A stretch of DNA of 64,000 nucleotides from Caenorhabditis remanei (Eukaryota; Nematoda; Chromadorea; Rhabditida; Rhabditidae). Numbering within the stretch: position 1 is the stretch's first letter; each line of letters opens with the position of its first letter. Below the pieces are notes generated by a model. It saw only the letters and a program-made list of their open reading frames with translations, was not told where the DNA came from and did not search any database. Made by a program: the position numbers and the translations under genes. The stretch is taken from contig NC_071329.1 in the NCBI RefSeq assembly GCF_010183535.1, positions 14,384,001-14,448,000 of the forward strand. Direction: 5' to 3'. Shown piece after piece: positions 23,000-33,841 of this stretch.

Positions 23000-23127
23000 G
23001 CTTTTTTTTAAAATGTGACTGTGTTATAAACTTGTTTTTTTCAAAGTTTGCTGATTAGTTTTCACCGAATATCAAATCCATGGCCCATTTCATGTTTCAT
23101 CACTCATCAAACCGTTTTTTCCTGAGG

Positions 23128-23300
23128 ATGTTTATCTTCCATCCATTCCCATTAAAGTCTTCCCTATAAAAATGATGACATCCAACAAAAAAACAAAAAC
23201 CGTACTCCTATTCTCTCGAGTTCTGTTCCGCAGAAACTCTATTCAGCAGTGGTGAAAATCTGAAAGCGAAGTCTTCTGTTGGAAATACTAAAATTCACTG
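23128..23300 (-). pseudogene. Decayed copy of the 119-residue gene
   Basis: The stretch CTATAAAAATGATG and then TACTCCTATTCTCTCGAG matches 8465-8530, the exon 1/intron/exon 2 area of the small acidic protein gene. The flanking parts have diverged and no frame survives. Confidence 0.55.
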
Positions 23301-23968
23301 GACTTCTAGTCACGTGAGCTCTGGCCACTTCGGCAGCACACTTAGTGTCCATCAGACAACACCGTAGTCAAGCCAAGCAGCTGAAGGATGTTCAATGGAT
23401 CGAATCATCAGTCCGTTCTATGAAAGATCGAGGACGATCTCGAATAAAAGATGGGAGGTGTAAGATATCGACTGAACTCAACGGACTGATAATTCTCACT
23501 GTCAATTTCTGCGTCTCCACGCGCACTTCTATCTCTTCCTCTTTGATCTTGTCACACCATTTGATCTTCCCCGTTTGCCTTACGCCCGCGGGCGCTAATT
23601 ACTGTCACCCCCGCTCCAGAATCGAAGGCAGAGGGCAAGCTCATTCGAGGCCGATCTCCTTGATCCCTCCTCTGTTTCTTTTACTTACTCTTGTCACCCT
23701 TTTTCCCCCAGCGTCTCTTTATCTGTAAGCATGAGTTGTAGACCAATAAGTCCTTTATAAGCGCATACCGTTTAGTAGTTTAGTGCAAACAAAAGTAACG
23801 TTACTATATTTTATTCCAATTCTGGAGTTCTCCTCCCGATTACCAGTCTTGAGTCAAAACTCTTTTGTTCCAATTTTGAAACTTCTCATCCAAATCCCAT
23901 GATTTCAAATCTGAATATTTTGTTTCAATTCAGAGACTCTCCTTCCAATTACCATATTATGATTTCAG
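23301..23968. other. Intergenic region with a GC-richer patch
   Basis: 23450-23730 is pyrimidine-rich and GC-richer than its surroundings. It has CCCGCGGGCG near 23590 and no exon structure, so it may be a fragment of an unidentified repeat. 23800-23960 has repeated TCCAATT and TCTCCT(T/C)CC motifs that recall a decayed minisatellite, in the position where TM-A carries its 56-bp array. Confidence 0.4.
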
Positions 23969-24876
23969 CGCTTTGTCATTGATCGGCTTCCAAAATCGAA
24001 TGTTCACGCTTACTGCTATTTGGCGTTTGTCCTCTTGATTCAATCAATTGGCACGTCATGCTTCGGATCCGATTTATCCGAAAAAGAATCGCTCGCGTGG
24101 TGGCTCTGGATCATCTCATTGGGATTAGTTTGTTGTTAGTAAAACTAAGTGTTTCTAGAGTCAAAATAAGTTTTCTTTTTTTCCAGCTAAATATCTCGAA
24201 GTTGTCCTCCCTCGATTTGGTCTCTGGAATGCGTCAGTGCAATTTTACTGCGTACTGATTGCTCTCTTCTCCGTCACTGCTTCCTTCCACTATATCGAGA
24301 GCTCGAAATCATTTTCCGAATTCATGAAAGAAAAAGGGACTTTTCTGACGCTCAAGGCAGTCTTTGCGACAACAAGTTCATTTTCCTGTTGACGGCAATC
24401 GTCTCGCAATATGCATTGGTATGGTTTTTGGTTCAGCGATGTCAACTGTTTAAATCTGATTTTCAGACTGATGAATCGCTCGCTTGGGAGGAAAAAGCAA
24501 AAGAAGAACAAAAAAAACAAGAGGATGCAAGAGAAAAGATCATCAGGAACAGACTTCTGATGGAAATTGAAGATGCCCAGGTAAGATACATAAATGAGCA
24601 TTTTTGCATTAAAAGTTGTTGTTGTTTAGCAGACGAGCAATGCTTTTCAGGGTTCGAGCCGCCGAGCAACTCGCCGCGCAACCCGCCGAGGAACCCGCCG
24701 AGCAATTCGTCGAGCATCCGATCGAACAACCAGTGCAACCGGTCGAACAACCAGCCGAGCAAGCAGTCGAGCAACATGAGGTAGTCCAACTCCCACGACA
24801 AGATGAATCGCGTTCTTCTCAGGAAGAGATGCAACAGGGTGGTGGAATCAGGCAAAGACGTTTTGTATCTCAATAG
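23969..24876 (+). pseudogene. Broken paralog of TM-A
   Basis: Homologs of TM-A exons 2 to 5 are present at about 23969-24128, 24187-24418, 24467-24580 and 24650-24876, with the same intron positions. The ESLAWW motif, KYLEVVLPRFGLWN and a GGGIRQRRFVSQ tail are shared. The first exon is missing. The third homologous exon needs a one-base frame change near 24370 to keep reading, and the phase between the last two exons is also wrong. The last exon has expanded Pro/Glu/Gln repeats (EQPVQPVEQPAEQ). Two or more lesions plus the lost 5' end make this a pseudogene. Confidence 0.65.
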
Positions 24877-25422
24877 CATTTCATAATCTTTTTCTTTTTG
24901 ATCATTTTTTTGTCTGTTTTATAAGTATAATTGCTATTTTTGTCTATTTTTTTCTCAAAAATCTGACTTTGCTGGTGGTGTCAAATGAACTGTTTTATCA
25001 TTTTCCCAAATTCACAGAAAAAATCTAGAAATTAATCTCTGGATGTTTCGTTTTCTTATTACTTCACTGGTTCTCCGTTATTTGAAAAGGAATCACACGA
25101 AAACAATTTTTCGGACTGAAAACGCGTTTCTCCTCAACTGTAACGTGTTTACTAATGACATGTGTTTTGCCGTTTGACACTGTTCCATCAGCCAAGTATA
25201 CAAGATACACCATTCGACAAGCAACATTTGAATAATGCGGATGTCTGGTTTACTTTCATCTCACAATACCAGACGAGGCCACCTCTGCCATTGGAAAACT
25301 CCAAGATCTAAAATTCGTGAGCATTTATTCACTCACCGCGTCCTCAGTAAAATAGTTAGTCCTACAGCTCTATAACACATTAAGCTTTCAAGTATTGCGG
25401 TACAACTGGCATGAATAAGTAA
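24877..25422. other. Intergenic region, nothing recognised
   Basis: AT-rich sequence with no coding signal. The 3' part should correspond to the upstream region of TM-B but has diverged from the other two copies. Confidence 0.4.
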
Positions 25423-26241
25423 TCGCCCATCCACATTGTTTTAATTGGAGTCTATTCCACCTTTCCGGGCGGTATTCGTTTCCTTCAAAGAACTGCAGAT
25501 GAATGGAGTTTCATCTCTCCTACATATGCCACAACACTTCTTGTATTGATTGCTATTTTCGTGAGAATTGTATTTCGAATTTTCAAGAATTCTGAGTTTT
25601 TCAAATATTCTGAGTTTGATTGCAAGGAAAATCTGCCGAAAATTGAAAAATACGATAAGAGGAATCTACTGGTAGGATACTATGGACTAGCAATCGTTTC
25701 ATTTATTCCTCAATGTATTGTTTGGTGGACTGAATATGACGATCTAGTAAGTCATTTTGTATTTTAGTATTTCCAACACATGACTTCACTTTCAGGTTGT
25801 CGCTACTTTATTTGTTATATACCACATTCTGGCGATGACTTTACTTGTAATTTTCATTTATCCACATATTTGGAAATATGAATTGGATTACTCGGAAAAT
25901 TTAGGACCTTTCATAGCAATCAGAATTTTTTTACAAACATTTCTTACGTGGGTTTTTTTGAAAGAAAGTGTAAGTTTGTTGTCAGAAAAGAGAACATACA
26001 TTTTAAAACAATTTGATTCCAGCATTTCATCTTACCCCATTTGTACTGTAATATTTGGCTTTTTATTGCAATCAATGAAATTCGTACAGTGGAAAGTGAT
26101 CACGTTCAAATTCCTCTTGAAGAGACGAATGAAGAAGAATCCAAAAAAGAAGCCGCTGTACTTCCAACAGAAATTCCACGTGAACAGAGGAGAAGATATG
26201 TTATGTTGTATCCACATGGCTTGTATCAAGTTTATCAGTAA
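25423..26241 (+). CDS. Multi-pass membrane protein TM-B2, 5' end altered
   Basis: Exons at 25423-25746, 25796-25969 and 26023-26241 match TM-B1 along nearly their full length with intact phases. The C-terminus again ends with RRRYVMLYPHGLYQVYQ. The 5' part is different: the frame is open only back to a TAA at 25420-25422 and contains no ATG before 25546. The first membrane helix is degraded (HIVLIGVYSTFPGG in place of YPGFCIIVFGLYF). It may be a 5'-broken pseudogene, or it may start at 25546 or use an unseen upstream exon. The intact rest suggests recent damage or continued use. Confidence 0.5.
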
Positions 26242-26599
26242 TACATTTTTCGTTGTTATTTTTTAAAGTTTATTGCTTCATCTGTAACATTACTTATATG
26301 CCGATTATTGTTCCTCTGCCTTTATCTAGAAAATGAAAACTGTGCCATGGTGACGAAAATGCGGTATAAACACATACACACACTTATTAATGATTTACTG
26401 CAAGAAACAGTCTCCAGTGTCCCATGAGGCGATTCTATTATACAAATGTATGAACTCATCTCTCTCAACGTGAACCTGCTTGCATAATGGCATACACAAT
26501 TAACCCTACAACATTGTTCCATCTGCCAGTTAGCAGATGTTGACCTCTCTAAACATCCCCCTCATACACCTTCCAACTGGTGGTTTTTTAAAGAAAATA
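26242..26599. other. Intergenic segment of the duplicated block
   Basis: From about 26400 this matches 17510-17716 ahead of TM-B1, including ATACAAATGTATGAACTCAT. No gene is present. Confidence 0.55.
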
Positions 26600-27457
26600 A
26601 TGCGGTTTGATGGTTTGTTATCGAACCATATCGTTTATCCTGGGTTTTGTATTATTGTATTTGGATTATATTTCCTTCTGGTAGGTATCCTTTAGCTTAG
26701 AGAAACTGAAGATGAATGGAGTTCTATTTGTGTCCCCATATATGTCACAATACTTCTTGTCTTGATTGCCATTGTCGTGAGAATTTTGTTTCGAATTTTT
26801 AAGAATTCAAAATTCTTTGAATATTCTGTTTCTGATTACAAAGAAAATCAACCGAAAATTGAAAAGTACGATAAATGGAACCTACTGGTAGGATATTATG
26901 GACTTGCAATTATTTCAACTATTCCTCAATTTATTGTTTGGTAGACTGAATATGACGATCTAGTAAGTCATTTTGAATTTTAGTATTTCCAACAAAAGAC
27001 TTCACTTTCAGGTTGTCGTTTTTTATTTGTTCTATACTCCAGTCTGGCGATAACTTTACTTGCAATTTTCATTTATCCACATATTTGGAAATACGAGTTG
27101 GATAACTCAGAAAATTTTGGACTTTTCGTAATAATTAGTATTTTTTTACAAACATTTATTACGTGGATCTTTTTGAAAGAAGGTGTAAGTTTGTCGTCAA
27201 AAATGTAAATATATTCTGAACTCATTCAATTTCAGCGTTTTATTTTATCTCATTGGTACTACAATATTTGGCTTTTTATCGCAATCAATGATATTCGTAC
27301 AGTGCAAAGTGATCACGTCCAACTTCCTCCTGAGCAGAGAATTAATGAACGGGAATCTAATAAAGAGGCTCTAGTACTACCAACAGAAATTCCACGTGAA
27401 CAAAGGAGAAGATACGTTATGTTGTATCCACATGGCTTGTATCCAGTTTATCAATAA
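26600..27457 (+). pseudogene. TM-B3, dead copy of TM-B1
   Basis: This copy is very close to TM-B1 in exons and introns. It carries a TAG at codon 32 (26693-26695, following GGT ATC CTT), a second TAG at 26942-26944 where TM-B1 has Trp, and loss of one T in the T-run at the start of the second exon, which shifts the frame. Splice sites and the C-terminal codons remain. Three independent lesions on a well preserved background mean it is a young pseudogene. Confidence 0.88.
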
Positions 27458-28031
27458 TATTTATATTTTGTAACTATGTTTTAAGTTTATCGCTTCATAT
27501 TATTGTTCCGATGGCCTATCACTCGCACTGTCCTGATAATTTTCTTGTGAATCTCTCCAAATAATAAATTGAATATACCAAGCCTCCATAACCAATTTAT
27601 CTAAACTCATTCTCTACTCACTCTGTAGACGGTTAATTGGCACTGGCATATGACATCACTCCATCTGTCTGGCACTCAGCTGTCGGTTCTCTTTTTGTCT
27701 ATTTTTTCTTCTAATCCTCACAGTGGGATGGTCTAGTTGGCAATCTGATCAGAATTTCTATCCTGGATCGTTTTTTCGGAATCCTTTCAACTTCAATGTT
27801 TTCTGTAAAACTCCAAACATATTTGGAACAAAAGGGCATCGGGTGAGAAATGTTTGAAAATTGGATTATTCTTATCTAAAAAGAGGACCAAAATATTTTT
27901 TCCAAAAAAGAAAATCACTAACTTAAAAATCTCCGTTCACGTGAAACCTGTCCATCAGCCCTCGGTCAAATTGCCCTTCGCCAACCGACCCCCCTGGCAC
28001 GACATGGCCTCTGATAAAGGGACCTCAAGAC
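27458..28031. other. Intergenic segment of the duplicated block
   Basis: Matches the DNA downstream of TM-B1 as far as about 27830. No gene is called. An ATG at 28004 opens a frame that differs from that of the N4 remnant. Confidence 0.5.
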
Positions 28032-30733
28032 TTGAAACCAGCCACCCGAAGCGTTACGTCTTCTGGACTAAGCTCGGCTCCTGGCTCCACGATTTCCAAA
28101 TCTGATCCGTCGAAAACTCCTGAGAAAAAAAAGAAGCCACTGAAACAGATTGCCCTGTTTTCAGTTCTTTGTTTCATAATTCTCGCACTAACAATCGCTC
28201 TCGTTATCGTAGGCTCAAAGGATGCCCCTGTTTCCCCAGAACCTCCTATTCCTCCTCCAACCCAGGAAACTGTGAAACCTCGAAATGTTTGTGAAACACC
28301 TGCCTGCATTACGTTGGCTTCGCAATTAGTAAGTATGTGAATAATAGAAATTAACTAATTTCAACTTTTTAGCATGATTGGCAGAATACTTCCGTAGATC
28401 CATGCCACGATTTTTACAAATATTCTTGTGGGAGATACAAGGAACACGTGGAATTTGAAGGTCCTCCAATCTATAGAAAAAACAATGATGTGAAAAGATT
28501 GGTTAAAGGTGAGGTTCAAATCCCGCTTGTTAGTTCAACGAAAGTTTGTATCTCTGTATTTCAGAATTTCTTCTGAATAATGAAAAGACGACTATAAAAT
28601 CGGAAACCGCCATGAAAACATTGTACGAGAAATGTGAAACATACAGAAAAGTTAGTTTACGTTATTTTCATTACTGACAAGTCATTTACAGGACACTGAT
28701 AAGAGTAAGGAGGAATTCTACAGAAAAGTTCATGAAAAACTTGAAGAAATTGATGTTACAACTGCTTTGGGAATATTGGACGAAACCAAATTGCTCAGTA
28801 AGAAGAAAAAACAAGGATTTTTTAAATATGAAGTTGTTCAGAATCACTCTTGATTGTTGCTCACCCGGAAGGAAACAAAGTGAACTTTGGACTGTTCACC
28901 CTTCGTTTTTCATACGATTCTAAAATTTATCTTGAAGCGCCCAAAATTGAGTTGGATGAGACGGATATCTTAAAAGTAAGTTTCGATAATCAACCAAAAG
29001 TGTATGTAATTTCCTGTTTATAGAATTATAATTCTGTTTATTCGGGAATTCCCGGATATCTGACCTGGATTACTGCGTTTGAGGATAAAAACATTCGCAG
29101 AGTTTTGATTTTATTTATGCAGTTGGTAAGTTGTTCATTAATATTTTTAAAAATTGCTCTCTCGCGTTTTATTATCAATAATGTAACTTTTCAGTGGAGT
29201 TCAAGACAATACCAACTTTCTGAAAAGACGTGGTTGGAGTTTGGAAGTTCAGGTGTAAACCACAAAATCCCAAAAATAAATTTTGAACTACTTCTGATAA
29301 AACTTAACGGCGGGAAATCCCTTGAGTTTGAAAATCTAAGGAAGAGGTTTCTTGTTTCGAATATTCCGATTTTTGTGAGCAAGGACAACACTGTAGGTTT
29401 TATTGATGTGAGTTTTTAAAAATCTGTCGTTTTTCCAGCTTTCAAGTTTTTCGATATCACGCACAAGACCTCACTGCTTTGCTTCAGTACTTCTTCTTGG
29501 ACTCTTCTTTCAAAAAGTTTAAATATTTTTCCGGGGTTACCAAATGCCATGAGGTATTAGTAAAATATTCATACAACTGTCATCCAATTCAGCAGTTTCA
29601 GGCAGTTATGGAACTTCTTCCGCAAGAGTCTCTTCAATTTTTTGCACGCAATCGTTTCAACAAGAAAAATCTAAAAGACGTAACTGATGTAGTTGAAGCA
29701 ACAAGATCAAGTTTCGTTGAGATTATTAAAGAATCGAATATTCTCAAAGAAAACAAACAACAAGCTGTTCAGAAAGTCGAGAAAATAAAAACAATGATTG
29801 GATTTTCGGAGGGAAACGAGGTATCTGGAAACAGTTCGCATTCGGTTAGTGGAATAATAAAAAAGAAGATGAACTATAATATTCTCAGCTCTTCCTTCCT
29901 TCATCGCGGGAATACTATTTCATCATGGAAGATATCGATAGAGATTATATCAAGCGTATGATCGATTTCGCTTCTCTGAAACTATCTGTACATCCGTATG
30001 CTTTGAACCCAATAGCAAGAACAGAATACTCCACACCTTCTAACTATTTATGTAAGGTCAGACTATAAGAACTTTCACAATGTCTTCATTTTCAGCTATT
30101 TCCGCACCAATCATCGACAATCCACTTTTCGATTCAACCTATCCTCAATATGCCAAAATAGCTGGAATCGGAAATATTATTGGTAGTGGAATAGGTCATG
30201 GATTTGACAGTGCCGGCAAAAGAATTAACTCAAATGGTGATCTCTGGCCAGAATGGAAAAAAGAGGAAGAAAAAAAGTACGACAACCAGACGTCGTGTCT
30301 TTCCAAACATTACAATACTTACGATAATTCTGTAACTTGGAAATTATATAAGGTTCTCCTATATTTTCAGGTTTTGAAAACTTGGTTTTTTATAGTGGAT
30401 CTTTTTTTCTTTGGACGAACTCATTGCTGACAACATTGGAAGTAATATAGGATGGAGAGCTTTCAAAAAAGAGGATGTGTCCCAGGAGCCTAAAATTATT
30501 GGCTTTGAAGATTATAGTATTGAGAAATTATACTTTCAAATTGGTGCTTTGGTACTTTCATTTTTTTAAACATCATCCGAAACTCTATGTTACAGAACTG
30601 GTGCTCCCCGGTGAGCAGACGCTTCAGTTTTCGCGTCAATGGAGTTTACTCGAACATGAATTCGTTTGCGGAGACATTCAACTGTCCGGTTGGATCACGA
30701 ATGAATCCGAAGAACAAGTGTAAAATTTTTTGA
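28032..30733 (+). pseudogene. Neprilysin-like M13 homolog N4, decayed
   Basis: Most M13 exons are recognisable: a membrane segment (IALFSVLCFIILALTIALVIV), RNVCETPACITLASQL, DPCHDFYKYSCG, APIIDNPLFDSTYPQYAKIAG and the FRVNG and NPKNKC end. There is no in-frame ATG: DNA holding the start and the Lys-rich tail of the sister gene N3 is missing, and the nearest ATG (28004) is out of frame. Near 29440 the phase between two exons does not fit. The zinc motif HExxH reads SGIGH, NAxY is replaced by ARTEY, the segment with the C-terminal histidine is deleted, and the usual GSPMNP reads GSRMNP. ELIAD is kept. It cannot be a working peptidase. Confidence 0.78.
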
Positions 30734-30823
30734 ATTTGATGTTTTGTTTTGTAACTGTATTAAATAAACTTGTTTGGTCTTTTGTGAAATATGTTGTTTA
30801 ATGTTTTCGAGTTTTTCAACATA

Positions 30824-31275
30824 CAGTACCGTGCAGTAAGAGATGCAATTTGACATTTTTTAGATAAAAGTGACCAACTTTGAGAGTGTGTTGCAGTATT
30901 ACTGATTTTCCCAGAATTAAAATTATGCACAAACCATACAGAGCAAAAGTAGAGCTTTACTTTTGTAGTTGACAACTTTTTTCTACGAGGAGTCCCTAGA
31001 GAGTTATGGCCATTTCAGGGGACAGGTCAAAAATCAGTCGATTTTGCACTAGAATAGGACGAATGGAGAGAAATTACTTAGCCGAAATGTAACATGCTAG
31101 AGAGTGTTTGTACAAAAAAGTTGTCAACTACAAATATAAAGGTCTACCTTTATTCTTCTGTATGGTGTATACGTAATTTACATTGCAAGACAATCAGTGA
31201 TACCGTAACAACCTGTCAAAGTTGGTTACTTTCAACTGAAAAAAGCCTAATTGTATATCTTACTGCACGGTACTG
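30824..31275. mobile_element. Tc1/mariner-type MITE with TA target duplication
   Basis: The ends CAGTACCGTGCAGTAAG and its reverse complement CTTACTGCACGGTACTG are flanked by TA on both sides. The inverted repeats extend imperfectly for about 28 bp and similar inner sequence recurs inverted (TACAAAAGT/GTTGTCAACTAC area). The element is 452 bp, has no coding capacity and lies in the intergenic region after N4. Confidence 0.75.
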
Positions 31276-31497
31276 TATTTCTGTCACAGTTTCTAATAAA
31301 GTGAAAAAGCTGGAAAAATATGTAGGTCAACTCATTCTATGCTATAAAGTCATCTCATTTCATGCTATCTTTACATATTGAATTTGCCAAAATTCACAAC
31401 GTAAAACAACATATCTTTTTAAAAATCAGGTACTTTGGATCCAAAAAAAATTAACTTCCTGGATTCCTTATATAAATATACGTCTGTTAAAAACGTT

Positions 31498-33841
31498 GAA
31501 TTGTGCCCCAGAACCATTTCTCGAGAGTATCTTTTTGATAGTTCAACTACTGCTACTCCTACTACAACTCGGCCAATCACAAGTGCTCCCGGAACAGGAG
31601 AACCGGCCATAAACGCTCCAGCAACAGGAGAGCCAGTAACAGACGAGCCAGTAACAGATGGCCCTGCAACTGAAGCTCCCGTGATATGTGAGTTTTTATT
31701 CTGTTCCGATTAACAACGAGTTCGTTTAAAGTATGTAAAACGTGTGATATTTCAACAATCGCACCAACACTGACAGACTCCGCAACTGCTTTCACTTCAA
31801 AGTGAGTAATTCAACGAACTATGAAAACATTTGAGATAACACATTCAGGGAGTTATCGGCAACTGGCAAGTGCAAAACAACTCAAGTAAAGTGTGCCAGA
31901 ACTGACGATCAACTTTGCACCGATGTTAAGATGACGGTTATCCATTCATTGTATGCCCACATTAACTAGGGAAGGCCTCCAGGTGACCGTGGAGTTATCG
32001 GACGTGACCTATATAATTGGAAAGCTGAGAAAATGCTGATTCCAAATATATATTCAGTTTTTGCCCTCGAGGTCTGGTATTCAAGAAAAACAAGGTCAAA
32101 GTTCGGAAAAAATGACAAATTATTGCTGTTTTAGCACGCGAAAACTGCAAACAAAAAAATTCAAAATTTTTCGCGTGTCAGAAAGGCAATAATTAGTCAT
32201 TTTTCCTAACTTTGACCTTGTTTTTCTCGAATACCAGACCTCGAGGGCAAAAACTGAATGTATATTTGGATTCAGCGTTTTCTCAGCTTTTCAGTGATAT
32301 AGGTCACGTTCCATAACTCCACGGTCACCCCGAGGCCTTCCCTAGTAAGCTGAAATATTTGATATTTCAGGCTAACGGATCGCCACTAGAAGCTAGTGCA
32401 ACTGCAACTGATGTGACTGCTACTGTAACCTGTGCAGAAGACGGGAAATACTCTTCAGGCACTATGTAAGCTCACTATAACTCTCTGTATCTGTATCCGA
32501 ACAAAGTTTAATTTTTAGAACTGGAATCACCAAACTGACTTGCGAATTTACCGAATGTGCACCACCGAATCGTATGCCTATTAATACACCTTTCTTCAAA
32601 GGCACTTCATTTTTCAGCATGTACTCTATGCGACGTTTCCAAGATTGTGCCAACAAATATGGCAGCGGGAACTAAATTTGAGCAAAAGTTTTTATTTATC
32701 AAGGATTAATCCAATTAGATCAAATTCAGGGAAATGGCGTACCCCTGTAAGCAGGCCGAGGTAACGTGCTCACGAACCGATTCACTGCTTTGTCAAAGTA
32801 TTGCACTACTGGGTAACGGTATACCATTTGCTACGGTTTCGGAATCTCGAAGTATAAATAGTGTTGTGTACTGTGGTGAGGATGCGACATACAGTTCTGG
32901 GCCAGCGTAAGATTCAACTTTTTTAATTTCGAAATTTTCAAAGCTACAGTAAGCGCATCACTCAACTCTCATGTGAATTCGATGGGTGTGAAGATCCGAC
33001 GCGTAAGTTGGATGAGTTACTGTATCCAGAAGATCATAATTTTAGCATGTGATGCTTGTGATATCACGACTATTGCACCATCTTCAATCGAAGCAGGAGC
33101 AAGTTTTCAGCATCGGTGAGTCAAAAACACTCAAGTAGTTTTATGAATATTTTTTTCAGAGACGACATAGAATTAAATGGATGCCGGCAAATTTATGTGT
33201 TTTGTCAGCGGGATGACAGTAAAGTTTGCTCAACTATTAGTATCAAGGTAAAATCTTCGTTCATTTAGAGTTACTAGGGAAGGTTCCCCAGTGACCGTGG
33301 AGATATGGAACGTGGCCTATAGCATTAGAAAGCTGAGAAAACTCTGATTCCAAATATATATTCAGTTTTTGCCTTTGAGGCCTGGTATTCGAGAAAAACG
33401 AGGTCAAAGTTTGGACCGCTGACACCCCACACCAAGCAGTCGCCATTTTTTACACGTCGGTAAGGTAATGGCTTATTAGCAGTCTAAAGTTCCACCTCAT
33501 TTTTCTCGAGTACTAGACCTTGTGGGCATAAACTGATTACATATTTGGAATCAGCAATTTTTCAGCTTTCTAAGCATGCAGGGCACGTCCCATATTTCCA
33601 CGATCAATCGGGAGCCTTCCCTAGTTAGAAGTTGTTTAAGGCGACGGTACCTTCTGGAACGATCACGCTTAAAACTGAGTCCAGTGTAAGCATAACGCAA
33701 GCTATTGTGTTATGTAGGAACGGATTCATCACTGAGTATGGGAAAAGGTTGGCACACACTTTGAATTTGAAAAATTGAAGATTTCTGAATTACAGAGAAG
33801 CGATCTCCGCGTTGTCTTGTGAGTTTGAAGCATGTGTGTGA
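31498..33841 (+). CDS. Thr/Pro-rich protein with three C6 domains, signal peptide missing
   Basis: Twelve exons (31498-31687, 31732-31801, 31849-31936, 32371-32465, 32519-32571, 32618-32687, 32730-32906, 32950-33002, 33046-33115, 33160-33247, 33641-33747, 33796-33841) join in frame to 368 residues. A Thr/Pro/Glu-rich stalk with GEPVTD-type repeats is followed by three C6-like domains. Each opens with CxxCD(I/V) and closes with (L/S)xCEFxxC, and each is coded by a repeated four-exon set. C6 domains are nematode extracellular modules of unknown role. No ATG lies in frame at the 5' end. Compared with the fragment at 19.1 kb, about 60 bp carrying the ATG and signal peptide are missing just before 31498. 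Two introns contain MITEs. It is either a 5'-broken gene or one using an unseen first exon. Confidence 0.7.
31966..32345. mobile_element. Harbinger-like MITE in a C6-gene intron
   Basis: A 380-bp element with ends CTAGGGAAGG and CCTTCCCTAG, flanked by TAA on both sides. The arms are inverted copies around a centre that itself has inverted GCGTGTCAG/GCACGCGAAA-like segments. It lies between exons 3 and 4 of the C6-domain gene. Confidence 0.88.
33274..33624. mobile_element. Harbinger-like MITE in another C6-gene intron
   Basis: A 351-bp element with the same ends, flanked by TTA on both sides. Its centre contains TTTACACGTCGGTAAGGTAA, as in the long element at 14166. It lies between exons 10 and 11 of the C6 gene, the position homologous to the MITE in the first domain. 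Confidence 0.88.

Noticed and set aside
23325..23360. CTTCGGCAGCACA resembles the 5' end of vertebrate U6 snRNA
   Set aside because: The match stops after 13 bases, the conserved U6 body is absent, and nematode U6 starts differently.
23345..23728. A 127-codon plus-strand open frame
   Set aside because: It has no ATG at its start, no splice context and low-complexity composition.
24463..24879. A 138-codon minus-strand frame rich in Leu
   Set aside because: It is the antisense shadow of the Glu/Gln/Pro repeats of the TM-A pseudogene, which has exon structure and a conserved tail on the plus strand.
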